The notes under the pieces were generated by a model, which had not been told where the DNA came from, ran no database searches, and saw nothing but the letters and a program-made list of their open reading frames with translations. From Cohnella algarum (GTDB taxonomy: Bacteria; Bacillota; Bacilli; Paenibacillales; Paenibacillaceae), in contig NZ_JAFHKM010000002.1 of the NCBI RefSeq assembly GCF_016937515.1, positions 5,947,001 to 6,011,000 of the forward strand: a DNA stretch of 64,000 nucleotides, given 5' to 3'. Each line of letters begins with the position of its first letter. The first letter of the stretch is position 1. Made by a program: the position numbers and the translations under genes. Shown in pieces: positions 18,036-28,359 of this stretch.

Positions 18036-18044
18036 TGCTATAAT
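18036..18044 (+). promoter_or_regulatory. Extended -10 promoter of the transporter pair
   Basis: TGCTATAAT (TGn plus perfect -10), about 20-29 bases before the start codon; no good -35. Confidence 0.5.
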
Positions 18045-18064
18045 ACACGGGTAGAGATAAGGAG

Positions 18065-19413
18065 ATGAAACGCTTGGGCTCGCAACAGGAAAGCGTCACC
18101 TTAAGACGTCTTTTTTTCTTTTTTATTCCGTTGGGCTTATCGGCGCTGCTGATCAACCTGTCGCACGTCATCGTCAACGGCACGCTCGCCCGCGCCGATC
18201 ATCCGGAGCTGATCCTGGCGGGCTACGCTACGGCGATGAGCCTGCTGTCCGTCACCGAGAAGCCGGCCATCCTCTTTCGGGAAACGTGTTCCGCGCTCGT
18301 CCGCGACCGGCTGTCCTTTTCGGCCGTCCGGAAAGTGGCGTTTATCGTTTTCGGCGGATCGCTCGCCTTCGGTTTTATGATCGCATTCACGCCGGTCGGC
18401 TATTGGGTGTTCGGCGGCGCGTACGGAGCGGAGCCGGAAGTGGCCGAATCCGCGGTGAACGTTTACCACGCGCTCATGTTCCTCAGCGTGTTTTCGGGCA
18501 TACGCTGCTTATATCAAGGCGTTATCATCTACAAAATGCGCACGCGCTGGCTCACGATCGGCATGGTGATCCGCCTTGCGGCCATGTTTCTGATGTCGCA
18601 ATATATGCTGCACGTTGGCGTGACCCATTCCCGGCAAGGAGCCGTTATTTTCGTATTCGGCATGATCATCGAGGCCGCCGTCAGCTGGTTCGAGGGAAGC
18701 AAACTTGCCCGCGGGCTGCCGAAGGAAGAGCCCGATTGCGACATCCGGCGACCGAAGCAGGTGCTTCGTTTCTACAGCCCGCTGTTGTTTTCCTCCCTCA
18801 TTATCATGTGGGTGTCTCCGGTCATGAACGCCCTGCTGGGCCATACCGATCAGGGCACGCTTGCCATCGCTTCCTTTTCCGTCGCGGCGAGCTTCATGAA
18901 CATGTTTCTCGGGTTCTTTTCCTATTTTCACCAAATCTCGTTGCAGTTTTATCGAACGCATCCCCTGCTCGTGCGCAAATTCGTCCTGCTGATGGCGTTC
19001 ATACCGGGAACGCTCATTTCCTTGATGGCGTTTTCCCCGGCGGGTCCCTGGCTGCTTGCGAACGTCATCGGCGTGGAGGACCGGCTGCTGGAATCGTGCG
19101 TTAACGCGCTGCGCGCCTTCATCCCGTACGCGTTCGTCTTTCCGTGGCTGGATACGCTGAACGGCGTCATCTTGTCCCAGGGGCAAACGAAGCTCATGTT
19201 CGGCTCGCAAACGTCCAACGCGGTGCTGACGCTGATTTTGATCGTCACCCTGACGCTTTCGCTGCCCGGCTGGACCGGCGCCCTCGGCGCGCTATCCCAA
19301 TCCGGCGGCATTCTGGCCGAACTCGCGCTGCTTTACTTTCTGTTCAAACGAACCAACCGGCAGGCAAGGCTCGAAACCGGACTGCGGCCTCCGGCAAGGG
19401 GGCCGGCGCATGA
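18065..19413 (+). CDS. MATE-type (polyspecific exporter/flippase) membrane protein, frameshifted at its 3' end
   Basis: About 12 membrane helices (LFFFFIPLGLSALLINLSHVIVNGTLA at the start). In the raw sequence the frame never stops and runs through the next gene for 945 codons. A run of GGGGG (19398-19402) lies near the end: one extra G gives ARGAGA and a TGA at 19411-19413 that overlaps the next ATG as ATGA. The reconstructed protein has about 449 residues. The ATG is only bases after AAGGAG, so the in-frame TTG at 18074 may be the real start. Substrate unknown; probably translationally coupled to the following MFS gene. Confidence 0.8.
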
Positions 19414-20573
19414 AAAAGCTGCAGACCGATTCCGTTCAGTTGGCCGTCCTGCGCTGCCTTCATTTCGCCAACTATGCGACGATGGCGCTCGTCGTGTCGT
19501 TTTTCCCGCTTTATTTCGACGACATCGGCTTCTCGAAGCTGCAAATCGGAGCCGTCTATTCGATCGGACCGATGCTCTCCATTTTTTCGAACCTGCTGGC
19601 GGGCATCATCAGCGACAAAACGAAAAGCCTGAAGCTCGTGCTGAACCTTATTTTCGTCGGGCAAATTATAGCGCTCGCCCTGCTGCTTCCCCAGCGGGAA
19701 TTTGCCGTCGTCGCCGTTTTCATGGGGCTGTTTTATTTTTTCCAAACTCCCGTCAACACGATGATGGACAGCTTGAGCCTGCTCGCCTCCGAACGAATGA
19801 ACCGGTCGTTCGCTTCGATCCGGATGTTCGGCTCCCTCGGCTATGCGGCATGCGCGGTCGTCTTCGGCTTCATCCTGAAAGCGACTGGCTCCGGCCTGAC
19901 GTTGTGGATCGGCCTTGCCACCGTATGCTGCTCGCTTGCGCTGGCCATCGCGCTCGGAAACTTCCAAAGCTCGCTCAAAAAATTCGAATTCGGCGGGCTG
20001 ATCGACATTATCCGAAAAAAGGAAACGCTCGTCTTCTTCCTGCTCGTGGGCCTCGTTTCCGTCGCCCATCGCATCAACGAAGGCTTTCTCGCCGTCGCAA
20101 TGCGCGAACTGGGCGCCAGCGACTCGCTGATCGGCACGGCCTGGCTCGCTTCCGCCGTCAGCGAAATCCCGATGTTTTTCCTGCTGGCGAAATACGGCCA
20201 TCGGTTTCGCGAGCTTCCGCTGCTGGCGTTCGCCAGCGTCTTCTACATGATTCGGATGGGGCTGCTCGGAATCATCGAGGAACCGTGGCTGTTCGTGCTC
20301 GTCCAAATGATGCACAGCATTACGTTCGGCATTTATTACATTACGGCGCTCCGCTATCTGCAATCGATCGTGCCGGACGAATTCCGCTCGTCGGGCCAAG
20401 CGCTGTACGCCGTCGTCTGGACCGGCCTGTCGGGGCTGGCCGCGGGTACGATCGGCGGCTGGATCTACGACGCCTTCGGGCAGCCGGCGGTCTTCCGGAC
20501 GGCCGCGCTGTTCGCCTTGACCGCGGCGGTCGGTTTTTTGGCGGTGCACTTCATGCGGGGCAGACATTCGTAA
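19410..20573 (+). CDS. MFS transporter (MFS_1-like, 3-phenylpropionate permease type)
   Basis: 387 residues, 12 predicted helices. The start MKKLQTDSVQLAVLRCLHFANYATMALVVSFFPLYFDDIGFSKLQIG is typical of the LacY-related MFS_1-like group, and the loop 2-3 has AGIISDKTKS. Substrate unknown. The ATG is embedded in the reconstructed stop of the upstream MATE-like gene (ATGA), which suggests the two membrane proteins are made together. A strong terminator follows. Confidence 0.88.
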   Translation: MKKLQTDSVQLAVLRCLHFANYATMALVVSFFPLYFDDIGFSKLQIGAVYSIGPMLSIFSNLLAGIISDKTKSLKLVLNLIFVGQIIALALLLPQREFAVVAVFMGLFYFFQTPVNTMMDSLSLLASERMNRSFASIRMFGSLGYAACAVVFGFILKATGSGLTLWIGLATVCCSLALAIALGNFQSSLKKFEFGGLIDIIRKKETLVFFLLVGLVSVAHRINEGFLAVAMRELGASDSLIGTAWLASAVSEIPMFFLLAKYGHRFRELPLLAFASVFYMIRMGLLGIIEEPWLFVLVQMMHSITFGIYYITALRYLQSIVPDEFRSSGQALYAVVWTGLSGLAAGTIGGWIYDAFGQPAVFRTAALFALTAAVGFLAVHFMRGRHS

Positions 20574-20578
20574 CGGCA

Positions 20579-20630
20579 AAAAAAAGGCTCTCCCGGCTAA
20601 TCGACGATGGCGGGAGAGCCTTTTTTCTAT
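20579..20630. terminator. Bidirectional terminator between the MFS gene and the CorC-type gene
   Basis: AAAAAGGCTCTCCC / GGGAGAGCCTTTTTT stem with A and T runs on either side. Confidence 0.9.
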
Positions 20631-20651
20631 TTCTTCATTTGTCCGTATATG

Positions 20652-22031
20652 TTAACCTGTTTCCGCCTGAACGCCTGCCCAATTGGCGACTTCGATCGGC
20701 TTTACTTGAATCCGCGAAATGCGCAGGTTGTCGGTTTCCTCGACGACGAACAGAAATCCGCCTTCCACTTCGACCGTCTGACGCTTCGACGGAGGGATTT
20801 CGATTTGCGAATACATCCAGCCGCCGATCGTATCGTAGTTGTCCGTCGGAATGTCGAGGCCGAAATATCTGTTCACCTCTTCGATCAGCATCATGCCGCT
20901 GATCGAATACGATTGGTCGTCCTTCTTTTCCAGGTCGGGACGCTCTTCGTCGAATTCGTCCTGGATTTCGCCGACGATTTCTTCCATAATATCCTCGAGC
21001 GTGACCAGGCCGGACGTTCCGCCGTATTCGTCGATCAAAATCGCGATCTGGGATTTTTTCTTCTGCATCAGCTTCAGCAGCGTGCTGATCGGCATGCTTT
21101 CCGGAACGGTCAGCATCGGCCGAAGCAAATCGCCGATATCGCGAACGGAGCCGTCGGTCGCTTTAAGCAGATCCTTGATGTGTACGAAGCCGATGATGTT
21201 ATCCTTGTCGCCGTCGCAAAGCGGGTAACGGGTATGCATTTCCTTTAGCGCGATCGTTTTGTTTTCCTCGAAGGAAAGATTCGTATACAGGCAAATCATG
21301 TCCGTCCGGGGAATCATGATTTCGTGCGCGTTCGTTTCCGCGAATTCGAAAATATTGTCCACAAGCGTAAGCTCCGTGTTGTCGATCAATCCGCTTTCAT
21401 GGCTTTCTTTCATCAAAATCCGGATTTCCTCTTCGGTGCGGGCCGAAGAAATTTCGCTTGCGGGCTCGATGCCGAACAGCTTCAAAATCGATCTGGATAT
21501 GCCGTCCAAAAGCCATAAATACGGGCTCATCAATTTGCGGAAAACGATAAGCGGCGCCGCCGCGAGCTGCGTGATCTTCTCGGCTTGACGAACCGCCATC
21601 GTCCTGGGCGCAAGTTCCCCGAGAACGATATGCAGGGCCGCAACGATCAAAAAGGCGAAAACGATGGACAACGCTTGAATCCAGCCGTCCGATAAGCCTA
21701 ACCAGTGAAGCGCGGGCGCAAGCACGCTCGCGATGACCGGTCCTCCGAGCCACCCGAGTCCAAGGGACGCCAGCGTGATGCCAAGCCGGCAAGCAAACAA
21801 ATACGCGTCGAGTTTGTCCGCCAGGCGCGAGACGAATTTGGCTTTCGAATTCCCTTCCTGCGCAAGGGTATCGATTCGGGCGCCGCGAACTTTGACCATC
21901 GCAAACTCCATGGATACGAAGAAGCCGTTCAGGAAAACCAATATAAACACCAAGATTAGATCTACCGTTAACGGAAACGGGTCACTGTCCAAGCGCTTCC
22001 TATCCCCCCATTCGTCGGAGGATAGGTACAC
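20652..22031 (-). CDS. CNNM/CorC (hemolysin C-like) membrane protein with CBS pair
   Basis: Up to 459 residues. Order: DUF21/CNNM membrane domain (about residues 25-190, LILVFILVFLNGFFVSMEFAMV), tandem CBS domains (about 215-335, IMIPRTDM and DEYGGTSGLVTLEDIMEEIVGE), and the C-terminal CorC_HlyC domain. Such proteins are linked to Mg2+ efflux/homeostasis. The start is uncertain: GTG at 22031 overlaps the Shine-Dalgarno AAAGGAGG, whereas TTG at 21992 gives a natural N-terminus (DSDPFPLTVDLILVF) and is separated from that site by a stable hairpin. I favour 21992. Confidence 0.9.
   Translation of the reverse strand: MYLSSDEWGDRKRLDSDPFPLTVDLILVFILVFLNGFFVSMEFAMVKVRGARIDTLAQEGNSKAKFVSRLADKLDAYLFACRLGITLASLGLGWLGGPVIASVLAPALHWLGLSDGWIQALSIVFAFLIVAALHIVLGELAPRTMAVRQAEKITQLAAAPLIVFRKLMSPYLWLLDGISRSILKLFGIEPASEISSARTEEEIRILMKESHESGLIDNTELTLVDNIFEFAETNAHEIMIPRTDMICLYTNLSFEENKTIALKEMHTRYPLCDGDKDNIIGFVHIKDLLKATDGSVRDIGDLLRPMLTVPESMPISTLLKLMQKKKSQIAILIDEYGGTSGLVTLEDIMEEIVGEIQDEFDEERPDLEKKDDQSYSISGMMLIEEVNRYFGLDIPTDNYDTIGGWMYSQIEIPPSKRQTVEVEGGFLFVVEETDNLRISRIQVKPIEVANWAGVQAETG
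21999..22026 (-). promoter_or_regulatory. mRNA hairpin between Shine-Dalgarno and TTG start of the CorC gene
   Basis: CCTATCCTCC (22026-22017) pairs over 10 bp with GGGGGATAGG (22008-21999), loop of 8. It lies between AAAGGAGG (22038-22031) and TTG (21992). If folded, ribosome site and start are separated by only 10 unpaired bases. Confidence 0.5.
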
Positions 22032-22228
22032 CTCCTTTGATGAAAAAAGATAAATGATGGAAAAAGCACACAGCTTTACTTTAGCTTAGACGTTTTGCGA
22101 TGAACCGTCAACGAACGGATCGCCCCGCAAACGGCCGTAGTATCCATCTGTATTCGCGGTAATCCCCGTCCTATGCCGGTTTTTCGGACGGTACGGCTCG
22201 AAACGGCCCAAATCGTTCGACGAGCCGC

Positions 22229-23548
22229 CTATCTTGCCCTGTTTTGCCGGCGCCGGCGCTCCTGGTTTTGGCGGATTTTATCTTCCATTCCTTGCTCCGT
22301 CGCCTCGTAGAAGATGGTTCCGTGCAGCTTGTCCGGCAAATATTGCTGTTCGACATAGTGCCCGGGATAGTCGTGCGGATACCGGTAACCGACATGCCCC
22401 AGCTTCTGCGCGCCGCTGTAGTGGGCGTCCCTCAGGTGCATAGGCACCTCGGAGGTTCCCGCCGTGTCCATGGCTTCCATCATCCGGCCGATCGTCGCGG
22501 CGATCGAGTTGGACTTGGGACTTTCAACCGCGAACAGGATCGCCTGCGCGATAATGTACTTGGCCTCCGGCCAGCCGATCCGGTGGTACGCTTCCATCGC
22601 GCTGACCGCTTGCACCATCGCTTGCGGATTGGCAAGGCCGATATCCTCGCTGCAAGCGACCGTCAACCGGCGGAGGAAGGTCATCGGATCCATGCCGAGC
22701 CTCTCGACCGCGTACAGGAACCAGTAGAGGGCAGCGTCGCTGGAGCCCCTCACGCTCTTATGAAAAGCGGACAGCACATCGTACTGCGTCGATTCGTCCG
22801 CTTGAACTTGCGGCTGGCGAATCGATTCCTCCGCGATTTCCAACGTAACGCGAACCGTCCCGTCTTCGCGGGAAGGCGTCGTGACCGCCGCCAGTTCGAG
22901 CGCCGTCAGCGCCCTGCGGATATCGCCGTTCGCCATCGCGGCAATGTGCAGCAGCGCTTCTTCGTCGACCTCCAGCTTCATGAAGCCGAGGCCTTTGACC
23001 GGATCCGCGAGCGCTCTTCGCATCGCGATCAGCGAATGCTCCTTCGTAAGCGCATGCAGCCTGAACAGCGTGGAACGGGAGAGCAAAGCCCCGTTGATCG
23101 AATGGTACGGATTTTCCGTCGTCGCGCCGATAAACACGATAATTCCCTTCTCGACGGCCGGCAGAAGGGCGTCTTGCCTGGCGCTGTTGAAGCGGTGAAC
23201 TTCGTCGAGGAACAAAATCGTTTTGCGGCCGTACAGATTTTTATTGTCTTCGGCCCGATCGATCACTTCCCGCACGTCTTTGACCGAAGCGTCGACGGCA
23301 TTCAACCGGACATAGTCCCCTTCCGTTTTTTTCGAAATAATATGAGCGAGCGTCGTTTTCCCCGAGCCCGGGGGTCCGAACAACAAAATCGAGGACACCG
23401 TATCGCCCTCGATCGCCCTCCGCAGCAGCTTGCCCGGACCTACGATATGCTCTTGGCCGATATATTCATCCAGCGTCTCCGGCCGCATCCGGTCGGCAAG
23501 ACGTCTGGAGCGCGGCTCGGTTTCCGCGCCGATGCTGAACAAATCCAT
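22229..23548 (-). CDS. rarA: Replication-associated recombination protein RarA (MgsA), AAA+ ATPase
   Basis: 439 residues. Walker A GPPGSGKT at 58-65, Walker B LFLDEVHRF, sensor GATTENPYHSINGALLSR, and the C-terminal tetramerisation domain with SDAALYWFLYAVERLGMDP. RarA acts at stalled replication forks. ATG with AAAGGCGGG upstream. In Bacillus it follows tcdA (yrvM) directly; here cotH and a small Asn/Arg/Gly-rich gene lie between. Confidence 0.95.
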   Translation of the reverse strand: MDLFSIGAETEPRSRRLADRMRPETLDEYIGQEHIVGPGKLLRRAIEGDTVSSILLFGPPGSGKTTLAHIISKKTEGDYVRLNAVDASVKDVREVIDRAEDNKNLYGRKTILFLDEVHRFNSARQDALLPAVEKGIIVFIGATTENPYHSINGALLSRSTLFRLHALTKEHSLIAMRRALADPVKGLGFMKLEVDEEALLHIAAMANGDIRRALTALELAAVTTPSREDGTVRVTLEIAEESIRQPQVQADESTQYDVLSAFHKSVRGSSDAALYWFLYAVERLGMDPMTFLRRLTVACSEDIGLANPQAMVQAVSAMEAYHRIGWPEAKYIIAQAILFAVESPKSNSIAATIGRMMEAMDTAGTSEVPMHLRDAHYSGAQKLGHVGYRYPHDYPGHYVEQQYLPDKLHGTIFYEATEQGMEDKIRQNQERRRRQNRAR

Positions 23549-23632
23549 CGCTTATCCCGCCTTTCCTGTACTCTCCATCATACCAGATTCGGAGGCGGGC
23601 GTTCCAACCCGGGCGAAGAAGCCGCGCCATCG

Positions 23633-24670
23633 CTACAAACGCGAAAGGGCGGATGCGACGATCGCTCTTCGTTCCCGGATATAGTTGCGGATGACGTTCG
23701 GTTCTCCCAAAAACTGCTCGTACGGCCACTGCTGCAAACGATCCCTTCGGACGTACGGCGATATTGAGCCATGCATTTCCGCCGCCGCGCGCATGATGGT
23801 TTTTTCGGTAAACGTTTCGTCCAGCGCCTTCCGCAAAATCCGCTTGTAGCGCAGCATATAGGGACGGTGCTTCAACACCTTTTCGGTCAAATGATTGTAG
23901 CCGGCAATATCGACGAGGTCGCTCTCGACCGCCCTGCCGTAGCAGTTGCGCCCCCACGTTCCTTCGTAATCCCAGGGGACGATGCGCCACTTCCCGCTTG
24001 CATGGTGCCGGTACAAGGAATAATTTTGCTCGAACCCGTCGAAATTGCCGGTAAGGACGGCGCCGGCGAGCCACTTCAAGTAATTGTCGACATCCAGATT
24101 CCGGTCGAGGTAAGCCGCCAGCCGGCTTTCCGGGGTGCGGTGGATGCCGCGTATGAACGAAGCGAGCCTTGCTTTTTCGTCTTTTTCGCCGAATCGGTAT
24201 TCGTACCCGGATAACTGCGAAGCGGAGTCCCGCACCCCGAAATCCGCCCGATTGTTGACCGCGTAAAAAAGCGATCGGGCTCCGATCCCTCTCCGTCGGA
24301 AAAAACCTCGCTCCACCGCTTCGATTTCCAAATAGACGCCGAGGGAAATGCCGTTTCGGACGAGCAGCACATGCTTCGTTCGCGGGCTGGGCACGCCAAG
24401 CCGTTCCAAAAACCAAAAGGAAAGCGCGTTCCGGATCATCGAAGGGTCGTCGAACTCCGCGTTGTAATGAAACGTTTGGCCTTTGCGGACCACCTCGTAG
24501 GAGCGCTTGGGGTACCCCCGCGTATGACCGCCGCGATAACGAATTTTCACCGGCGTCGTCCTGCCGTTCGTATGAAGCGCCGCTTGAACGTACCGATCCC
24601 TCCACAGATTCATCTCCAGCTGTTCGCTTTCGGCTTCTCCGATCGCGAGCGATCTTACGGGAATATGCAT
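23633..24670 (-). CDS. cotH: CotH-family spore coat kinase
   Basis: 345 residues from the ATG at 24670, chosen for the ribosome site AAGGCGGAG; in-frame GTG (24700) and ATG (24691) have none. The CotH atypical kinase pattern is visible: the nucleotide-loop region YRGGHTRGYPKRSYEV, then FDGFEQNYSLYR and the metal-binding IVPWDYEGTWGR. CotH phosphorylates coat proteins such as CotB/CotG and organises the outer spore coat. In Bacillus cotH is next to cotG/cotB; here the upstream neighbour encodes a small basic repeat protein that could be a coat substrate (inference). Confidence 0.88.
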   Translation of the reverse strand: MHIPVRSLAIGEAESEQLEMNLWRDRYVQAALHTNGRTTPVKIRYRGGHTRGYPKRSYEVVRKGQTFHYNAEFDDPSMIRNALSFWFLERLGVPSPRTKHVLLVRNGISLGVYLEIEAVERGFFRRRGIGARSLFYAVNNRADFGVRDSASQLSGYEYRFGEKDEKARLASFIRGIHRTPESRLAAYLDRNLDVDNYLKWLAGAVLTGNFDGFEQNYSLYRHHASGKWRIVPWDYEGTWGRNCYGRAVESDLVDIAGYNHLTEKVLKHRPYMLRYKRILRKALDETFTEKTIMRAAAEMHGSISPYVRRDRLQQWPYEQFLGEPNVIRNYIRERRAIVASALSRL

Positions 24671-24771
24671 AACGACTCCGCCTTTCGTCATGGAAGCCAC
24701 GGATACTCGCCTTGTTCAGCGTATGTCCCCGGGAAAAAAGCGGAAACGGCAGCTGTCACGGTTCGATTGCA

Positions 24772-24808
24772 AGAAAAAAGCCGACCGGTTTGCGAGGTCG
24801 GCCTTTTG
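24772..24808 (-). terminator. Terminator of the Asn/Arg/Gly-rich protein gene
   Basis: AAGGCCGACC / GGTCGGCTTTTTT stem-loop with a U run on the minus strand, 20 bases after the stop. Confidence 0.8.
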
Positions 24809-24828
24809 ATCGTTTCCGAAGCAACGGA

Positions 24829-25146
24829 TCATTCATCGATGACTTCGGTTACCGAATGATCGTGACGACGTCCGCATCCGCATGGGCCTAGCGAGAGCGG
24901 ACCCCACATCTGGCGCTGAACGCCGGCGTAGTACGTTCCCGTGCGGTGTCCCGCCGTGCGATTGCCCATCGTGCGATTGCCTCTTGTCTTATTGCCCGTT
25001 CCGCGATTTCCTCCTATCCGGTTCGCCGGCTTGCGATGGCTTTTACGGTGCTTTTTGCAGCCGCTTGCCTTTAAATTGCGGGCGCCTGCCTTTCGATTCG
25101 CGCCTCCTTTTTTTCTGCTGAAAACGCCCCAGGATTGATCGTTCAC
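24829..25146 (-). CDS. Small basic Asn/Arg/Gly repeat protein, candidate spore coat protein
   Basis: 105 residues from the GTG at 25146, preceded by GGAGGT at 7 bases. The N-terminal half is Lys/Arg-rich; the centre (about residues 45-70) is a run of five-residue GNRxx repeats (GNRGT, GNKTR, GNRTM, GNRTA); the C-terminus is GPCGCGRRHDHSVTEVIDE with two cysteines and histidines. No membrane segment. Low-complexity basic repeats and position beside cotH suggest a coat component such as CotG-like phosphorylation targets, though Ser content is low. It has its own terminator. Function is inference only. Confidence 0.55.
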   Translation of the reverse strand: MNDQSWGVFSRKKGGANRKAGARNLKASGCKKHRKSHRKPANRIGGNRGTGNKTRGNRTMGNRTAGHRTGTYYAGVQRQMWGPLSLGPCGCGRRHDHSVTEVIDE

Positions 25147-25535
25147 CCTTTCCACCTCCATATCGCGTGATAATCCAATCTATGAACGATCTTGTCCCAC
25201 TGATAGAGACAAGCGTCATCCGGGCCGCAAAAAAGGCATCTTCTCTCTAGCTTTTGCGGAATCGCGAGATTCGGCGCACGGGTCCGAACCCGCGGCGATG
25301 GGCCGCTCCCGGCCTCGTTAAACGACGTAGCGGGAGATTCGGGCGAGTGACTGGAGCCGCAGGGCGCCGGCGAACTTTTGGGTGAAGACGGGAGGCAATG
25401 GAGTGCCATGAACGAAATGGGGGACTTTTCAAGCAAAAAGGGCGACCCAAACGGCTGGAATGGCTTGCCGAAAGGGTGCGCCCTCATCTTTGTGCGAGAC
25501 ATTAGATCGGGAAATCGGGGATTCGGATCGCGATC
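25147..25535. other. 389-base gap with no assignable gene
   Basis: Between the small basic protein gene and tcdA. A plus-strand ORF of 43 codons (25408-25539, MNEMGDFSSKKGD start, GGAG just upstream) and minus-strand open frames are present, but none has a convincing family look. No terminator or RNA structure stands out. Confidence 0.3.
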
Positions 25536-26297
25536 CTAAGCCGTCGGTCGGCTTCCGCGCTCCAGCAGCTCGCGAACGGCGACGCTGACCATAATCAGCC
25601 CCGCCACCGGCGGCACGAACGCGTTGCTGGCGGGCGGCTGCTGGGCCTTGCGAATTTCCTTGGGCGCCGTCTCGGGCACGATGCGCTGCGTGACGTCGTC
25701 GCGCGGCTTGAGCGGCTCCTCTTTGGAGAAGACGACCTTGACCCCTTTTTTGATGCCTTCCTTGCGAAGCTTCTGGCGAACGACGCGCGCGATCGGATCG
25801 ACCGTCGTTTTCGAAATGTCGGCCACTTCGAAACGGGTCGGATCCATTTTATTCGCGGCGCCCATGCTCGAAATGATCGGTATTTTTCGCTCGAGGCACT
25901 GCTTGATCAAATGGATTTTGAAGGAAATCGTATCGGAAGCGTCCAGCACGTAATCCAGCGGAAACTTGAACAGCTCTTCGTACGTCTCCTCCGTATAAAA
26001 CATGCGCAATGCGATCGCGTCGCAATCCGGATTGATCAGCTTGATGCGGTCGCGCATAAGCTCCGCTTTCGGCTGGCCGACCGTCGTCGTCAGGGCATGG
26101 ATCTGCCGGTTAATGTTCGTAATGTCGACGACGTCCTTGTCGATCATCACGATCCGGCCGACGCCGGATCGGGCAAGCGCTTCCGCGGCGATGGAACCGA
26201 CGCCGCCGATGCCCAGTACGGCGACGGTGCTCCCTTTCAAAATCTCCAACCCTTCCGGTCCGATGGCAAGTTCCGTTCTGGAGAATTGGTGCAGCAT
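25536..26297 (-). CDS. tcdA: tRNA threonylcarbamoyladenosine dehydratase (E1-like)
   Basis: 253 residues from the ATG at 26297; the longer open frame only shadows aspS. ThiF/E1 fold with the nucleotide loop VLGIGGVGSIAAEALARSGV, DKDVVDITNINRQ, and FDDVFFC-type region replaced here by DASDTISFKIHL as in TcdA. It cyclises t6A37 of tRNAs to ct6A. C-terminal segment PPVAGLIMVSVAVRELL is typical. It follows aspS as in Bacillus (yrvM). Confidence 0.92.
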   Translation of the reverse strand: MLHQFSRTELAIGPEGLEILKGSTVAVLGIGGVGSIAAEALARSGVGRIVMIDKDVVDITNINRQIHALTTTVGQPKAELMRDRIKLINPDCDAIALRMFYTEETYEELFKFPLDYVLDASDTISFKIHLIKQCLERKIPIISSMGAANKMDPTRFEVADISKTTVDPIARVVRQKLRKEGIKKGVKVVFSKEEPLKPRDDVTQRIVPETAPKEIRKAQQPPASNAFVPPVAGLIMVSVAVRELLERGSRPTA

Positions 26298-26360
26298 TTG
26301 GATGATTCCCCTTCCTTGTCGGCGAATGCCGCTGCAAATTGCCGAAGCCCAGCCTTTTCG

Positions 26361-26414
26361 GCCGTTGTCCGGCAGCGCGGTCCGATGGCCGTTGTCCGGC
26401 AGCGCGGTCCGACG
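26361..26414. repeat. 27-bp tandem duplication between aspS and tcdA
   Basis: Two adjacent copies of a 27-base unit starting GCCGTTGTCCGGCAGCGCGG (26361-26387 and 26388-26414); they differ only in the next-to-last base. It is non-coding in the annotation chosen and lies in the leader of tcdA. Confidence 0.85.
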
Positions 26415-26514
26415 GCGCAGTCCGGCGGCCTGTCGGCCGCCATCCTGAACCCGGCCGCTCAACTCCTGCGGCGCAGCTTCGCCCTTCGCTTGACGCGGCC
26501 GTCGGGCCGGCAGT

Positions 26515-28355
<1,841 letters not shown>

Positions 28356-28359
<4 letters not shown>

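Noticed and set aside
19414..20902. 3' continuation of the MATE-like frame through the MFS gene
   Set aside because: Out-of-frame reading of the MFS gene; explained by one missing G at 19398-19402.
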